From: Candidatus Fermentibacteraceae bacterium
GTDB taxonomy: Bacteria > Fermentibacterota > Fermentibacteria > Fermentibacterales > JCC-6
Length of the DNA: 8,828 nucleotides
Direction: 5' to 3'
NCBI GenBank assembly: GCA_021162285.1
Contig: JAGGYZ010000071.1
Coordinates: 1-8,828, forward strand
Made by a program: the position numbers and the translations under genes. Positions 1-7,375 of this stretch are shown here, piece by piece. How positions within the stretch are numbered: position 1 is the first letter of the stretch; each line of letters starts with the position of its first letter. Below the pieces are notes generated by a model. The model was not told the origin of the DNA. It did no database searches and was given only the letters and a program-made list of their open reading frames with translations.

Positions 1-1
1 A

Positions 2-46
2 GCCCTCGACAACTCCACATGGGGTTCTCTCAAGGCTGCATTTTAG
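2..46 (+). CDS. C-terminal end of a small secreted-protein paralogue (partial)
   Basis: Only the last 14 codons and a TAG stop are inside the window; they read ALDNSTWGSLKAAF. This tail nearly matches the last residues of the next gene (ALANTTWGSVKAAFN, ending at 455), and 26 of 28 bases are identical between 15-42 and 421-448. The fragment is therefore the end of a tandem paralogue. The downstream member begins with a signal peptide, so this one is probably exported too. Its function cannot be read from 14 residues. A strong terminator follows at 68-97, so it probably ends its own transcript. Confidence 0.7.
   Translation, partial: ALDNSTWGSLKAAF
15..42 (+). repeat. Direct repeat copy 1: paralogue 3' ends
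   Basis: These 28 bases encode the STWGSLKAAF tail and match 421-448 with two mismatches (the third base of one codon and the first base of the next). The near-identity exceeds what protein conservation requires and points to a recent tandem duplication or gene conversion. Confidence 0.75.
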
Positions 47-67
47 TCATCTGACTTAGGTTACTGT

Positions 68-97
68 AAGGCCGGTTCCTGTGGGAGCCGGCCTTTT
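68..97 (+). terminator. Rho-independent terminator
   Basis: A 12-bp stem (68-79 with 84-95, one G-T wobble) closes a TGTG loop. The stem is rich in G and C and its 3' arm runs into a TTTT tract at 94-97. It lies 21 bases after the TAG of the upstream paralogue and 17 bases before the ATG at 115. It most likely ends the upstream transcript. Confidence 0.85.
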
Positions 98-249
98 CAG
101 TTAAAAGGGAACTTATGAAGAAGGCAGCAGCGATACTCGCTGTGCTTTCACTGGTTGCTTTCGCAGGTCAGGTTGCGGTTGATTCCGATCCAGTTCATCA
201 GAAAACCACCGAATGGCTTCAGTACGATGACGGAACAGCCGCCACTTCC

Positions 250-265
250 GGGCACTTGCAAACAC
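250..265 (+). repeat. Short direct repeat at the suspected deletion point (copy 1)
   Basis: Sixteen bases here (GGGCACTTGCAAACAC) recur at 406-421 with one mismatch. In the C-terminal reading frame both copies encode ALANT. Copy 1 sits where the broken paralogue changes frame, so it may mark a recombination junction. A chance or ancestral similarity of the two peptide segments remains possible. Confidence 0.5.
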
Positions 266-405
266 ACAGATGAGTTCAGGCGGGTGGTCTTCCACACTGT
301 CTGACGGTACACCTGGAACCCACAGTTTTTTCAGTGATGACTTCATAATCTGGGAGCCATGGGGCGACATGGGCGATTACTTTGTCCGCGCGGGGATGCT
401 TGAAT

Positions 406-421
406 GGGCTCTTGCAAACAC
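406..421 (+). repeat. Short direct repeat (copy 2)
   Basis: This is the partner of 250-265, inside the conserved C-terminal ALANTTWG segment. It differs from copy 1 by one base. Confidence 0.5.
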
Positions 422-448
422 CACATGGGGTTCGGTCAAGGCTGCATT
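421..448 (+). repeat. Direct repeat copy 2: paralogue 3' ends
   Basis: This is the partner of 15-42, lying 406 bases downstream at the end of the broken paralogue. Recombination between the two copies would delete or amplify one gene unit, which fits a tandem array extending to the left of the window. Confidence 0.75.
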
Positions 449-489
449 CAATTAGTGTGAAGCACACCATCTACTGACAGGGTCACCGT

Positions 490-525
490 TTGTTAACGGA
501 AGCACTGGAGATTATTGTATCTTTG
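490..525 (+). promoter_or_regulatory. Candidate promoter of the ispH-led operon
   Basis: TATCTTTG at 518-525 is an exact match to the Bacteroidota -7 element TAnnTTTG, only four bases before the ATG at 530. A TTTG lies upstream at 489-492, but the gap of 25 bases is longer than usual for the -33 element. A sigma70-type reading also exists: TTGTTA (490-495), 17 bases, TATTGT (513-518), with four of six matches in each box. Either reading starts transcription within a few bases of the ATG and would give a leaderless or nearly leaderless mRNA. The exact motif has a modest chance-match rate, so this is suggestive only. Confidence 0.4.
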
Positions 526-529
526 CCCT

Positions 530-2245
530 ATGAGTGTAATAGTGGCAAAAACTGCAGGTTTCTGCTGGGGAGTGCGCCGGGCGGTAGACAGTGTCGTTAC
601 AGAGATAAAAAAGGGTGAAGGCCCTTTTCGTGTTTACGGGCCTCTGGTTCACAATCCCCAGGTAATAGAAGCGCTTAAAGACAGGGGTGTCGGGCTGTCC
701 AGCGAACCGTGGGACGAAAGCGGCGGTACGCTGTTCCTTAGAACCCACGGTGTTACAGTTGAGGAACGGGAGAGGTTGAACGAACTTCCGCTGAAGTTGA
801 AAGACCTTACATGTCCCCGTGTTGGAAGAGCCCTCGCCATTGCCGGGAAAATGTCCCGGAACGGTTACGATGTAATCATTTTTGGGGATCCGGGGCATCA
901 TGAGGTAAAGGCGATACTGTCTTCCGCCGGTTCTTCCGGAATGGTGGTTTCATCAGTGACAGATGCACGGGAGCTTCCGGATCTGGACAGACCTTTCCTG
1001 TTGTCTCAGACCACTCAGAACTGTGAGGAATTCTCGGAGATACTTGATCTTCTAAAGAAACGATGGCCGGGAATAGAGTTCTCGAACACCATCTGTGATT
1101 CAACAGCCAGCCGGCAGAAGGAACTCCGTGAGCTGCTGGGAAGGGTGGACGCAGTTGTGGTGGTTGGAGGAAGCAACAGTGCGAACACCAGACGGCTGGC
1201 CACAATTGCCGGTGAAACAGGTTTGCCTGTTTTCAGGATTGAAAGGCACAACGAACTCGACGCAGAGCTCCTGAAGCCATACAGAAGGGTTCTTCTCTCT
1301 GCAGGAGCATCCACTCCCGGCTGGAGTATAAGAAAAGTGCGTGAGCGTCTGCTTGAGATACAGGGGGAATCAACAGGCGCCGGGTGGATTCGAAATGTGT
1401 TCAGAAACTTGATTTTCAGCGGTGTTCACATACCTTTCATCGCCCTTGTGATAGCCCTTGCTCAGGGTGAAACGCTGGGGGGTACCGGATGGGGGGTTGC
1501 GGGTCTTGCCGCAGGGCTTCTTCTGTGGTCTTTCACGAATTTCACTGCTGTTCTGGAGTGCAGGCAGGTTACAATGACAAGTCAGAAGAGGCAGGAGTTA
1601 ATCAGGGCTCATGAACGTGTTATGCTGCTGCTTGCCGGTTTCAGTTTCCTGGGCTCAGTTGCTCTCTCTTTTCATCTTGGAACCGCGTGGCTTTTGTGGA
1701 CAGCGGTTGCCACCCTGTTCTGTTTCCTTTACGCGCTTCCTCTGTTGAAAAACAGTCAGTTTTTTGATCTTCTCCGCACAATACCCGGTTCCCGTGAGAT
1801 AATGTTTACCCTGGCATGGAGCTTTCTTGTGTGCATACTGCCGGCAGTATCTCTTGCGGGGCTTGATTTCAGCCTGAGACTGCTGATCTGGCCAGTGTCT
1901 CTGGCTTTTCTTTTCTTCAGCAGATCGCTGTTTCTTGATCTGGTAGACCTTCAGGGTGATGCACTTCTTGGTATGGATACACTGCCGCTTCATCTTGGTG
2001 CTGTCAGGTGCCGGAAGATTCTTCTTTCCAGTGCATCTGCAGTAGTTCTTGTTCAGGTTTCAGCGGTTCTTATGGGGAAATTTCCACCCTGTGCCCTTGG
2101 TTTCGTAGCGGCTCCCGTTCTGCTCATATGGGCATACATTCATCTGGAGAAGGAATCATTCCCGTCTGAACTGTCCGTAAGAGTAATTTCCGATGGGAGT
2201 CTGTTGATTGCCGGTCTTATCCCGTTCCTGCTGTGCAGCCTTTAA
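530..2245 (+). CDS. ispH: 4-hydroxy-3-methylbut-2-enyl diphosphate reductase (IspH/LytB) fused to a UbiA-family membrane domain
   Basis: This 571-residue protein has two parts. Residues 1-278 are IspH, which makes IPP and DMAPP from HMBPP in the last step of the MEP pathway. The three iron-sulfur cysteines (C12, C95, C189), the substrate histidines (H41, H73, H123), the proton-relay glutamate (E125), the TT pair (161-162) and the SNSANT and GAS loops are all present, so this half should be active. After a short linker (GESTGAG) come about nine hydrophobic helices (residues 290-571). They carry the second UbiA signature, D470-x2-D473-x3-D477 followed by TLPLHLG, and an IPGSRE loop. The usual first NDxxDxxxD motif is replaced by NFTAVLECR (337-345), so prenyl transfer is doubtful. 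ATG 530 fits the family N-terminus (MSVIVAKTAGFCWGV). TTG 515 behind GGAG (507-510) is an alternative start. No stop or good internal start separates the two halves. Confidence 0.88.
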   Translation: MSVIVAKTAGFCWGVRRAVDSVVTEIKKGEGPFRVYGPLVHNPQVIEALKDRGVGLSSEPWDESGGTLFLRTHGVTVEERERLNELPLKLKDLTCPRVGRALAIAGKMSRNGYDVIIFGDPGHHEVKAILSSAGSSGMVVSSVTDARELPDLDRPFLLSQTTQNCEEFSEILDLLKKRWPGIEFSNTICDSTASRQKELRELLGRVDAVVVVGGSNSANTRRLATIAGETGLPVFRIERHNELDAELLKPYRRVLLSAGASTPGWSIRKVRERLLEIQGESTGAGWIRNVFRNLIFSGVHIPFIALVIALAQGETLGGTGWGVAGLAAGLLLWSFTNFTAVLECRQVTMTSQKRQELIRAHERVMLLLAGFSFLGSVALSFHLGTAWLLWTAVATLFCFLYALPLLKNSQFFDLLRTIPGSREIMFTLAWSFLVCILPAVSLAGLDFSLRLLIWPVSLAFLFFSRSLFLDLVDLQGDALLGMDTLPLHLGAVRCRKILLSSASAVVLVQVSAVLMGKFPPCALGFVAAPVLLIWAYIHLEKESFPSELSVRVISDGSLLIAGLIPFLLCSL

Positions 2246-2252
2246 GGAGTAT

Positions 2253-2570
2253 ATGAAGTATTTCGTTCTCATGATTGTAATGATGCTGCTTTTTGGATGC
2301 GGCAGCTCCACCACCGGTGAGGATTCAGCCGAAAGTGTTACCTTCTCTGCTCCACCCAATCCCTATCAGACGGTTACTGTTACCGGAAGCACAGTTAACC
2401 TCAGACAGGGTCCCGGTACCCTGTATGCAGTTGTTGGTTCTGCCCATGCAGGAGATACTCTGATGGTGACAGGTGAGGCTCCGGACTGGTACAGAGTTTA
2501 CATTCCCGAGAAGTCACTGTTTGCCTGGATCTATGCCGGGCTGACTTCAGGCGCGGTAATGCCGCAGTAG
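2253..2570 (+). CDS. Small SH3b-domain lipoprotein
   Basis: This 105-residue protein begins with a lipoprotein signal (MKYFVLMIVMMLLFGC) whose lipobox LFGC places the lipidated cysteine at residue 16. Glycine rather than aspartate follows, which in the E. coli rule favours the outer membrane. A low-complexity spacer (17-40) leads to a bacterial SH3 fold at about 43-97, with the typical VNLRQGPGT (48-56), an AGD turn (66-68) and WYRV (79-82). Such domains usually bind cell-wall peptides or other ligands; none can be named here. The AAGGAG ribosome site overlaps the ispH stop codon, and the spacing to ATG 2253 is short (three bases), so translation is probably coupled. The gene lies 14 bases before purB, yet nothing links it to purine synthesis. 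Confidence 0.8.
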   Translation: MKYFVLMIVMMLLFGCGSSTTGEDSAESVTFSAPPNPYQTVTVTGSTVNLRQGPGTLYAVVGSAHAGDTLMVTGEAPDWYRVYIPEKSLFAWIYAGLTSGAVMPQ

Positions 2571-2584
2571 TTTGAGAGGTTTCT

Positions 2585-3880
2585 ATGATTGAACGATACG
2601 CCATACCGGAGATGACCGGAATATGGACCACCGAAGCCAGGTACTCCCGGTGGCTGGAGATCGAAATTCTGGCTGTTGAAGCCAGGTTCAAAGCAGGCCT
2701 TGTTCCCAGGGAGGATTACGAGAAAATAAGAGACAATGCTTCTTTCAGAACCGAAAGAGTAAATGAAATAGAAGAGGTTACCAGACACGATGTTATAGCA
2801 TTCCTTACATCGGTTTCTGAATCTCTGGGCACTGAAAGCCGGCACATTCACTACGGTATGACCTCCAGCGACATTCTTGATACCTGTATGGCAATGCAGA
2901 TACGCGATTCCGGTAATCTGATAATGCAGGCTCTGAAACAGTACGGCGAGGCACTGGCTGGTCTTGTACACAGAACAAAGGGTATTGTGTGCATGGGCAG
3001 GACCCATGGAATGAACGCTGAACCAACCACACTTGCTCTGAAGTTTGCAGGGCACTACTCCGAGTACCTCCGGTGTGTCAAAAGACTTGAGGACGGGCTT
3101 AAGTCATCGTGTGTCGGCACAATCTCAGGTGCTGTGGGAACCTATGCATACCTTGATCCTTCAGTGGAAGAATACGTATGTGACAAACTTGGTCTCGGTG
3201 TGGAGGAAGTACCTACACAGGTTGTAGCCCGCGACAGACACGCCCAGTTTTTGTATGCACTTTCTTCAATCGGTGGAGCTATGGAGAGGTTTGCCACAGA
3301 GTGCAGACACCTTCAGAGAACAGAGGTTGGAGAGGTGGAAGAGAGATTTGGCAAGGGGCAGAAGGGATCAAGCGCCATGCCCCACAAACGGAACCCTATT
3401 GTGGGAGAGAGGCTTTGCGGTCTGGCAAGGCTTCTGCGCGGTTATCTTGTTGTTGGTCTGGAGAATACTCCCCTGTGGCACGAGAGAGACATAAGCCATT
3501 CTGCTGCTGAAAGGTTTGTTTTTCCTGATGCCTGCGGGGTAACTCTTTACGGTCTTCGCAAAGCGGCAGAACTTGCTTCCGGGTTGAAAGTGCTTGAGAA
3601 TGCTGTAACCGAAAATGTGGAGAAAGCCGGAGACAGGTACTTTTCTCAGTCTGTAATGCTTGCACTGGTGAGGCATGGTCTTACAAGAGAAGACTCCTAT
3701 GCCCTGGTGCAGAGAATTGCAATGGATGCCATGGAGAGCGGTGAGTCGTTTGCAGATTCAGCTGTTTCAAACAATGAAATCACAGGGGTTGTTCCCACGG
3801 AGGAACTTGGTAATATCTGTACTATAGGCAATCATCTGCGGAATGAGGAACACATTCTGGGGCGCGTTGGTCTCGGCTGA
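2585..3880 (+). CDS. purB: Adenylosuccinate lyase
   Basis: PurB cleaves fumarate from SAICAR (giving AICAR) and from adenylosuccinate (giving AMP), acting twice in purine synthesis as a cytosolic homotetramer. The 431 residues match the usual bacterial short form. Visible landmarks are RHD with H68, HYGMTSSDILDT (89-100), GRTHG with catalytic H141, and the fumarase/aspartase superfamily signature GSSAMPHKRNP (261-271), whose flexible loop holds the catalytic serine S263. The superfamily also includes argininosuccinate lyase, fumarase and CMLE, but the N-terminus (MIERYAIPEMTGIW) and the RHDVIAF segment are specific to PurB. A GAGAGG ribosome site lies five bases before ATG 2585. The spacing to both neighbours (14 and 24 bases) suggests an operon. 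Confidence 0.95.
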   Translation: MIERYAIPEMTGIWTTEARYSRWLEIEILAVEARFKAGLVPREDYEKIRDNASFRTERVNEIEEVTRHDVIAFLTSVSESLGTESRHIHYGMTSSDILDTCMAMQIRDSGNLIMQALKQYGEALAGLVHRTKGIVCMGRTHGMNAEPTTLALKFAGHYSEYLRCVKRLEDGLKSSCVGTISGAVGTYAYLDPSVEEYVCDKLGLGVEEVPTQVVARDRHAQFLYALSSIGGAMERFATECRHLQRTEVGEVEERFGKGQKGSSAMPHKRNPIVGERLCGLARLLRGYLVVGLENTPLWHERDISHSAAERFVFPDACGVTLYGLRKAAELASGLKVLENAVTENVEKAGDRYFSQSVMLALVRHGLTREDSYALVQRIAMDAMESGESFADSAVSNNEITGVVPTEELGNICTIGNHLRNEEHILGRVGLG

Positions 3881-3904
3881 CTTTTTAGCAGGAAGGGGGC
3901 GGAT

Positions 3905-5068
3905 ATGGTTGCTGGCATTATTGTGGGGTTGATTCTGGGTGCTGTAGCTTCGTATGCAGTGTTTCTGAACCTGATGCGCAAGAAAGACAAAATGGCATCA
4001 GAAGCTTCTGCTGCGCTTACCAGAGCTGCCAGAAAGGCAACAAGCGAGGCGTCACAGTTAAGGTTGAAGGTGCAGGGATACGAAAAAGGTGAGCGTGAAG
4101 GAAGCGACCTGATACTGCTTTTCCCGAACATTGTAAAGATGATATTTGCCGGGAAAGACGGTGATGAGGTTGTAAACTACATTAACAGAGCATGCCAGAA
4201 CCTTCTAAAGGCAAACGAGTCAGCTGTGTTTCTTGCAGACAGAGCAGGTGCCAGACTTGGTCTTTCCGCGTCTACCGGTCTTTCAAAGGTTCTGGGAAAA
4301 CGGGTAAACCTCGGACTTGGTGACGGTTTTGTTGGCCTTGCTGCTGAAACCGGAAGACTTCTTTCCAGAAGCGGGCTTGATAAAGAAAGTGTTCTTGTCC
4401 GCAGGAAAATGATAATGAGTGATATTCCCGGTTTCAAACCGGAGTTTGCAGCTCCCATGCTGGTCGAGGGTGTTCTTTATGGAGTTATCACCGTTGGCGC
4501 GTTCGAAGGAGGCGGTGCACTTCGGGAAGAAACTCTCAGAGCTCTGGCAGCGGTTGGTGCAGCAGCCCTTGAGAATGTCAGGCTTCTTGAGCGGTTTGGA
4601 AGAACTTCAAGCCTCGATCCTGAGACCGGATTTATGGGTAAACAGTCCCTTGAGTCTACGCTTGAGAAAGAGCTTGAAAGGGTTGAAAGATTTGGCAGCT
4701 CTCTGGCGGTAATGGAACTGCAGTTGAAGCTGGCTGAAAAAGGTGATGGGATAAAAACAAGAGATGTAATGGGTGCAGCAGCCAGGTACCTGATTTCCTC
4801 TCTCCGAAATATAGATATCGGAATAAGGGCAACCACAGGAACGCTGATTCTTCTTCTGCCCGGTACTGAAAGCGAAGGTATAAAATCCGTAACTGGAAAG
4901 CTTGGCGGGGAGATTCCGCTGCTTAAACTTGACGACGGATCATATGTGGGACCTGTTGGTATCAGAAGTGTTGTTGTTCAGGGCGGGGAACGCAATGATG
5001 CCAGAGACCTGCTCGACCGTTTGAGAGCAAAAGAATCCATGGAATTTGAAGGTTATTACGGCGCATAA
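3905..5068 (+). CDS. Membrane-anchored GAF protein with a degenerate GGDEF-like domain
   Basis: This 387-residue protein starts with one membrane helix (about residues 2-24, GIIVGLILGAVASYAVF) and a charged, probably helical linker (25-65). A GAF-type sensory domain spans about 75-228, including GLGDGFVGLAAETGR and the closing ALENVRLLERF. Residues 237-375 follow the GGDEF pattern: an opening LDPETGF (237-243) where active enzymes have DxLTGxxN, a helical ELERVERFG segment, then RNIDIGIR before the strand LILLLPGT. The GG(D/E)EF loop itself is replaced by ATTGT (309-313), and the metal-binding aspartate of the early DxD/F segment is not evident. Diguanylate cyclase activity is therefore unlikely. 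It could be a nucleotide-binding or scaffold relic, but ligand and partners are unknown. It sits between purB and purL with short gaps and its own ribosome site (GGAAGGGGGCGGAT). Confidence 0.7.
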   Translation: MVAGIIVGLILGAVASYAVFLNLMRKKDKMASEASAALTRAARKATSEASQLRLKVQGYEKGEREGSDLILLFPNIVKMIFAGKDGDEVVNYINRACQNLLKANESAVFLADRAGARLGLSASTGLSKVLGKRVNLGLGDGFVGLAAETGRLLSRSGLDKESVLVRRKMIMSDIPGFKPEFAAPMLVEGVLYGVITVGAFEGGGALREETLRALAAVGAAALENVRLLERFGRTSSLDPETGFMGKQSLESTLEKELERVERFGSSLAVMELQLKLAEKGDGIKTRDVMGAAARYLISSLRNIDIGIRATTGTLILLLPGTESEGIKSVTGKLGGEIPLLKLDDGSYVGPVGIRSVVVQGGERNDARDLLDRLRAKESMEFEGYYGA

Positions 5069-5095
5069 CAACCTTTTTCCAGATAGGAAGGTAAA

Positions 5096-7375
5096 ATGTC
5101 AGACAGGCCGAACAGAGAAGACTTAGAGAACGAGGTATCATCGCGTCACCTCGCTATGACAGTGGATGAAGCTGAAAAGCTTGCTGGATATGTGGATAGA
5201 ATGCCAACTCCTCTGGAGTTTCATCTGTTTGATACCATGTGGAGCGAGCACTGTTCATACAAGAGTTCAAAACCCGTACTCAAAACTCTGCCAACAGATT
5301 CGCCCGGTGTTGTTATCGGTCCAGGTGAGGATGCAGGCGTTGTGAGTTTCTGTAACCACGACGGGGTGGAATGGGATCTGGTGGTGGCACATGAAAGCCA
5401 CAATCACCCATCGCAGGTTCTTCCAGTTGAAGGAGCGGCAACCGGTATAGGCGGTATAGTCAGGGATGTTTACTGTATGGGTGCAAGGGTAACCGGTTCA
5501 ATGGATCTTCTCAGGTTCGGTGATCCGCTGGGGAAAAAAGGTGAAACAACCAGGGGAATTGTACGGGGAGTTGTAGAGGGGATCTGGAAGTACGGCAACG
5601 CTCTCGGTGTGCCCAATATGGGTGGTGATACTGAATTTCACCCTGGATACGATGACAACTGTCTCGTAAATGTTGTTGCTTTTGGAATGGTTCCGCACGA
5701 CAGGATCGTGCACAGTTTTGTTCCTGAAGAAGCTCACAGGGAGCCGTATGTTCTTATTCTTACAGGCAAACCCACCGACAGCACAGGTTTCGGCGGTGCA
5801 ACATTTGCCAGTGCGGACCTTGACGGCGAACAGGGTATCGGGTCAGTTCAGGTTGCAGACCCGTTTCTGAAAAGAGTGTTGTCAGAAGCGAATCAGGCAG
5901 TTCTCGATCTGCTGTTTGGCAAAGATATAAAGTTTGGATTTAAAGATCTTGGTGCTGGAGGTATTGCATGCGTAACCAGTGAGCTTGCTGCCCATGGCGG
6001 TCTGGGTATTGATGTGGATCTTGATGCTGTGCCGGTATCAATGGAAAATCTTCCACCGGAGGTTATTGCCTGCAGTGAAACCCAGGAGAGGTACGGGCTG
6101 GCAGTTCCGGCTGCAGTGGTTGATGAAGTTCTTTCGGTGTACAATGACAGGTTCGAGCTTCCCAGGCTCTTCCCTAACTGCAGGGCGGCGGTTATCGGAA
6201 AGTTCAATTCCAAACCAGTGTACAATGTAGTGTGTCGTGGACAGAATGCAGCTGCCACACCTATCAACTACATCACTGAAGGTGTTGTTTACCAGCGGAA
6301 AGAACATGCGGTTAACTGCGGGGCTCCTGAACCTGCAGAAAGACCCTGCAATCCCAGAGAAAACCTCACGAAAATACTTACTTCCCTTTCCGGATGCAGC
6401 AGAAATCATATCTGGTCTTACTACGATTCAGAGGTGCAGGGTGTTACCAGATTTCGACCGGGAGAGGCGGACTCATGTGTTTCGGTGCCGGTTGAGGGTT
6501 CCAGGGCGGGTCTGGCAGTCAGTGGAGACGGCAATCCCTGGTACGGAGAGCTTGATCCTTTCCTTGGAGGGGCTCATTCTGTAGGTGAGGCTGTAAGGAA
6601 TGTTGTTGCAACAGGAGCTACTCCTATCTGTGCCACAGACTGCTTGAACTTCGGCAGTCCGGAAGATCCTGAAGCTTTCTGGCAGTTCAAACAGGCAGTG
6701 ACCGGTATTACCGAGGCCTGCAATGCACTGGGATTCAGCGGAGGCGATTATCCTCTGCCTGTTGTTTCCGGTAATGTCAGCTTTTACAACCAGTCCAAAG
6801 GCGGTAAGTCTATTCCTCCTTCTCCCATTGTGGCGGTTTTCGGAAAAATCCATGATCACAGGAAGGCAACCGATATTGTTCTTCGAAAGCAGGGAAATGC
6901 TGTTCTTCTGGTTGGAACCAGAAAAGATGAACTGGGAGGAAGCCTGTTCTATCGGACGTGTCTTGGTCATCATGGCGGAACAGTTCCCGTGTTCCGAGGT
7001 TCTCTTGAAAAGAAAATGGCCGACTGGGTTCTTGGGGTCATTCACGACGGGAAAGCCCGTTCTGTACATGATATCAGTGGTGGAGGTCTTGCTGTAGCAG
7101 CTGCTGAAATGGCTCTTGCCAGCAGAACTCTCGGAATACAATTCTCACTTGACTCAAATCCTGTAACTCTGTTTTCCGAGACCCCTGGATACCTTATGGA
7201 AGTTGATCCCGATTTCGTTGAAAATGTTACACTTCCTGAATTTGTTTCAGTGGCGGGCAGGGTTTCAGCTGGCTGTTCCGTTTCCGGTAACGGCTGGGAG
7301 GTTGATCTGAACTCTCTGCGGAAACAGTGGTCAGACAAGCTTGCCTCAGTTATCTGGAGAGAGGAGGGTGTCTGA
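5096..7375 (+). CDS. purL: Phosphoribosylformylglycinamidine synthase, small-type PurL subunit
   Basis: PurL is the ATP-dependent synthetase subunit that turns FGAR plus ammonia (from PurQ) into FGAM, in the cytosol. At 759 residues it is the small form, which needs separate PurQ and PurS. Visible landmarks are SEHCSYK (50-56) with the conserved active-site histidine, HESHNHPS (99-106), the nucleotide-binding GGDT (176-179), the DLGAGGIACVTSELA segment, ETQERYG, and in the second half HSVGEAVRN, DCLNFG, VVSGNVSFYNQ, PPSPIVAVFG (from residue 574) and HDISGGGLAVA. Both pseudo-duplicated synthetase halves are complete. AGGAAGGT precedes ATG 5096. The stop overlaps the purQ start by one base (TGATG), indicating coupled translation. 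Confidence 0.97.
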   Translation: MSDRPNREDLENEVSSRHLAMTVDEAEKLAGYVDRMPTPLEFHLFDTMWSEHCSYKSSKPVLKTLPTDSPGVVIGPGEDAGVVSFCNHDGVEWDLVVAHESHNHPSQVLPVEGAATGIGGIVRDVYCMGARVTGSMDLLRFGDPLGKKGETTRGIVRGVVEGIWKYGNALGVPNMGGDTEFHPGYDDNCLVNVVAFGMVPHDRIVHSFVPEEAHREPYVLILTGKPTDSTGFGGATFASADLDGEQGIGSVQVADPFLKRVLSEANQAVLDLLFGKDIKFGFKDLGAGGIACVTSELAAHGGLGIDVDLDAVPVSMENLPPEVIACSETQERYGLAVPAAVVDEVLSVYNDRFELPRLFPNCRAAVIGKFNSKPVYNVVCRGQNAAATPINYITEGVVYQRKEHAVNCGAPEPAERPCNPRENLTKILTSLSGCSRNHIWSYYDSEVQGVTRFRPGEADSCVSVPVEGSRAGLAVSGDGNPWYGELDPFLGGAHSVGEAVRNVVATGATPICATDCLNFGSPEDPEAFWQFKQAVTGITEACNALGFSGGDYPLPVVSGNVSFYNQSKGGKSIPPSPIVAVFGKIHDHRKATDIVLRKQGNAVLLVGTRKDELGGSLFYRTCLGHHGGTVPVFRGSLEKKMADWVLGVIHDGKARSVHDISGGGLAVAAAEMALASRTLGIQFSLDSNPVTLFSETPGYLMEVDPDFVENVTLPEFVSVAGRVSAGCSVSGNGWEVDLNSLRKQWSDKLASVIWREEGV

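Larger units (their letters stand above)
115..455 (+). pseudogene. Broken small secreted-protein paralogue, frameshifted and probably internally deleted
   Basis: The reading starts at ATG 115 behind an AAAAGGGA ribosome site (103-110). It gives a clear signal peptide (MKKAAAILAVLSLVAFAG) and a mature start with the motif EWLQYDDGTA, then stops at TGA 271-273 after 52 residues. The C-terminal part (MSSGGWSSTLSDG, then SDDFIIWEPW, then the TWGSVKAAFN tail) lies in another frame, open from before 252 to TAG 453-455. That tail matches the upstream paralogue, so both halves belong to one family. Joined, they would give only about 112 residues. From memory, such YDDGTA proteins of uncultured FCB-like bacteria carry about 100 more residues between the two parts, so an internal deletion plus a frame change is the best reading. 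An assembly error, or two small independent ORFs, cannot be excluded. Confidence 0.65.

Noticed and set aside
115..455. Programmed ribosomal frameshift joining the two halves of the secreted protein
   Set aside because: No slippery sequence is evident at the junction, and the joined product still seems to lack its central domain. Deletion and decay explain it more simply.
455..467. Hairpin GTGTG-AAG-CACAC just after the broken paralogue
   Set aside because: The stem is short with a three-base loop and no T run, so it is not a credible terminator.
486..499. Hairpin CCGTT-TGTT-AACGG as terminator of the broken paralogue
   Set aside because: The stem is only five base pairs and no T tract follows. 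It may be incidental or overlap the promoter.
5069..5095. Possible promoter or riboswitch before purL
   Set aside because: The gap is only 27 bases, too short for a purine riboswitch, and contains little beyond the ribosome site.
6473..7141. Long open frame of 222 codons on the minus strand
   Set aside because: It lies wholly inside the well-supported purL, has no recognisable motifs or ribosome site, and is explained by the codon bias of purL.
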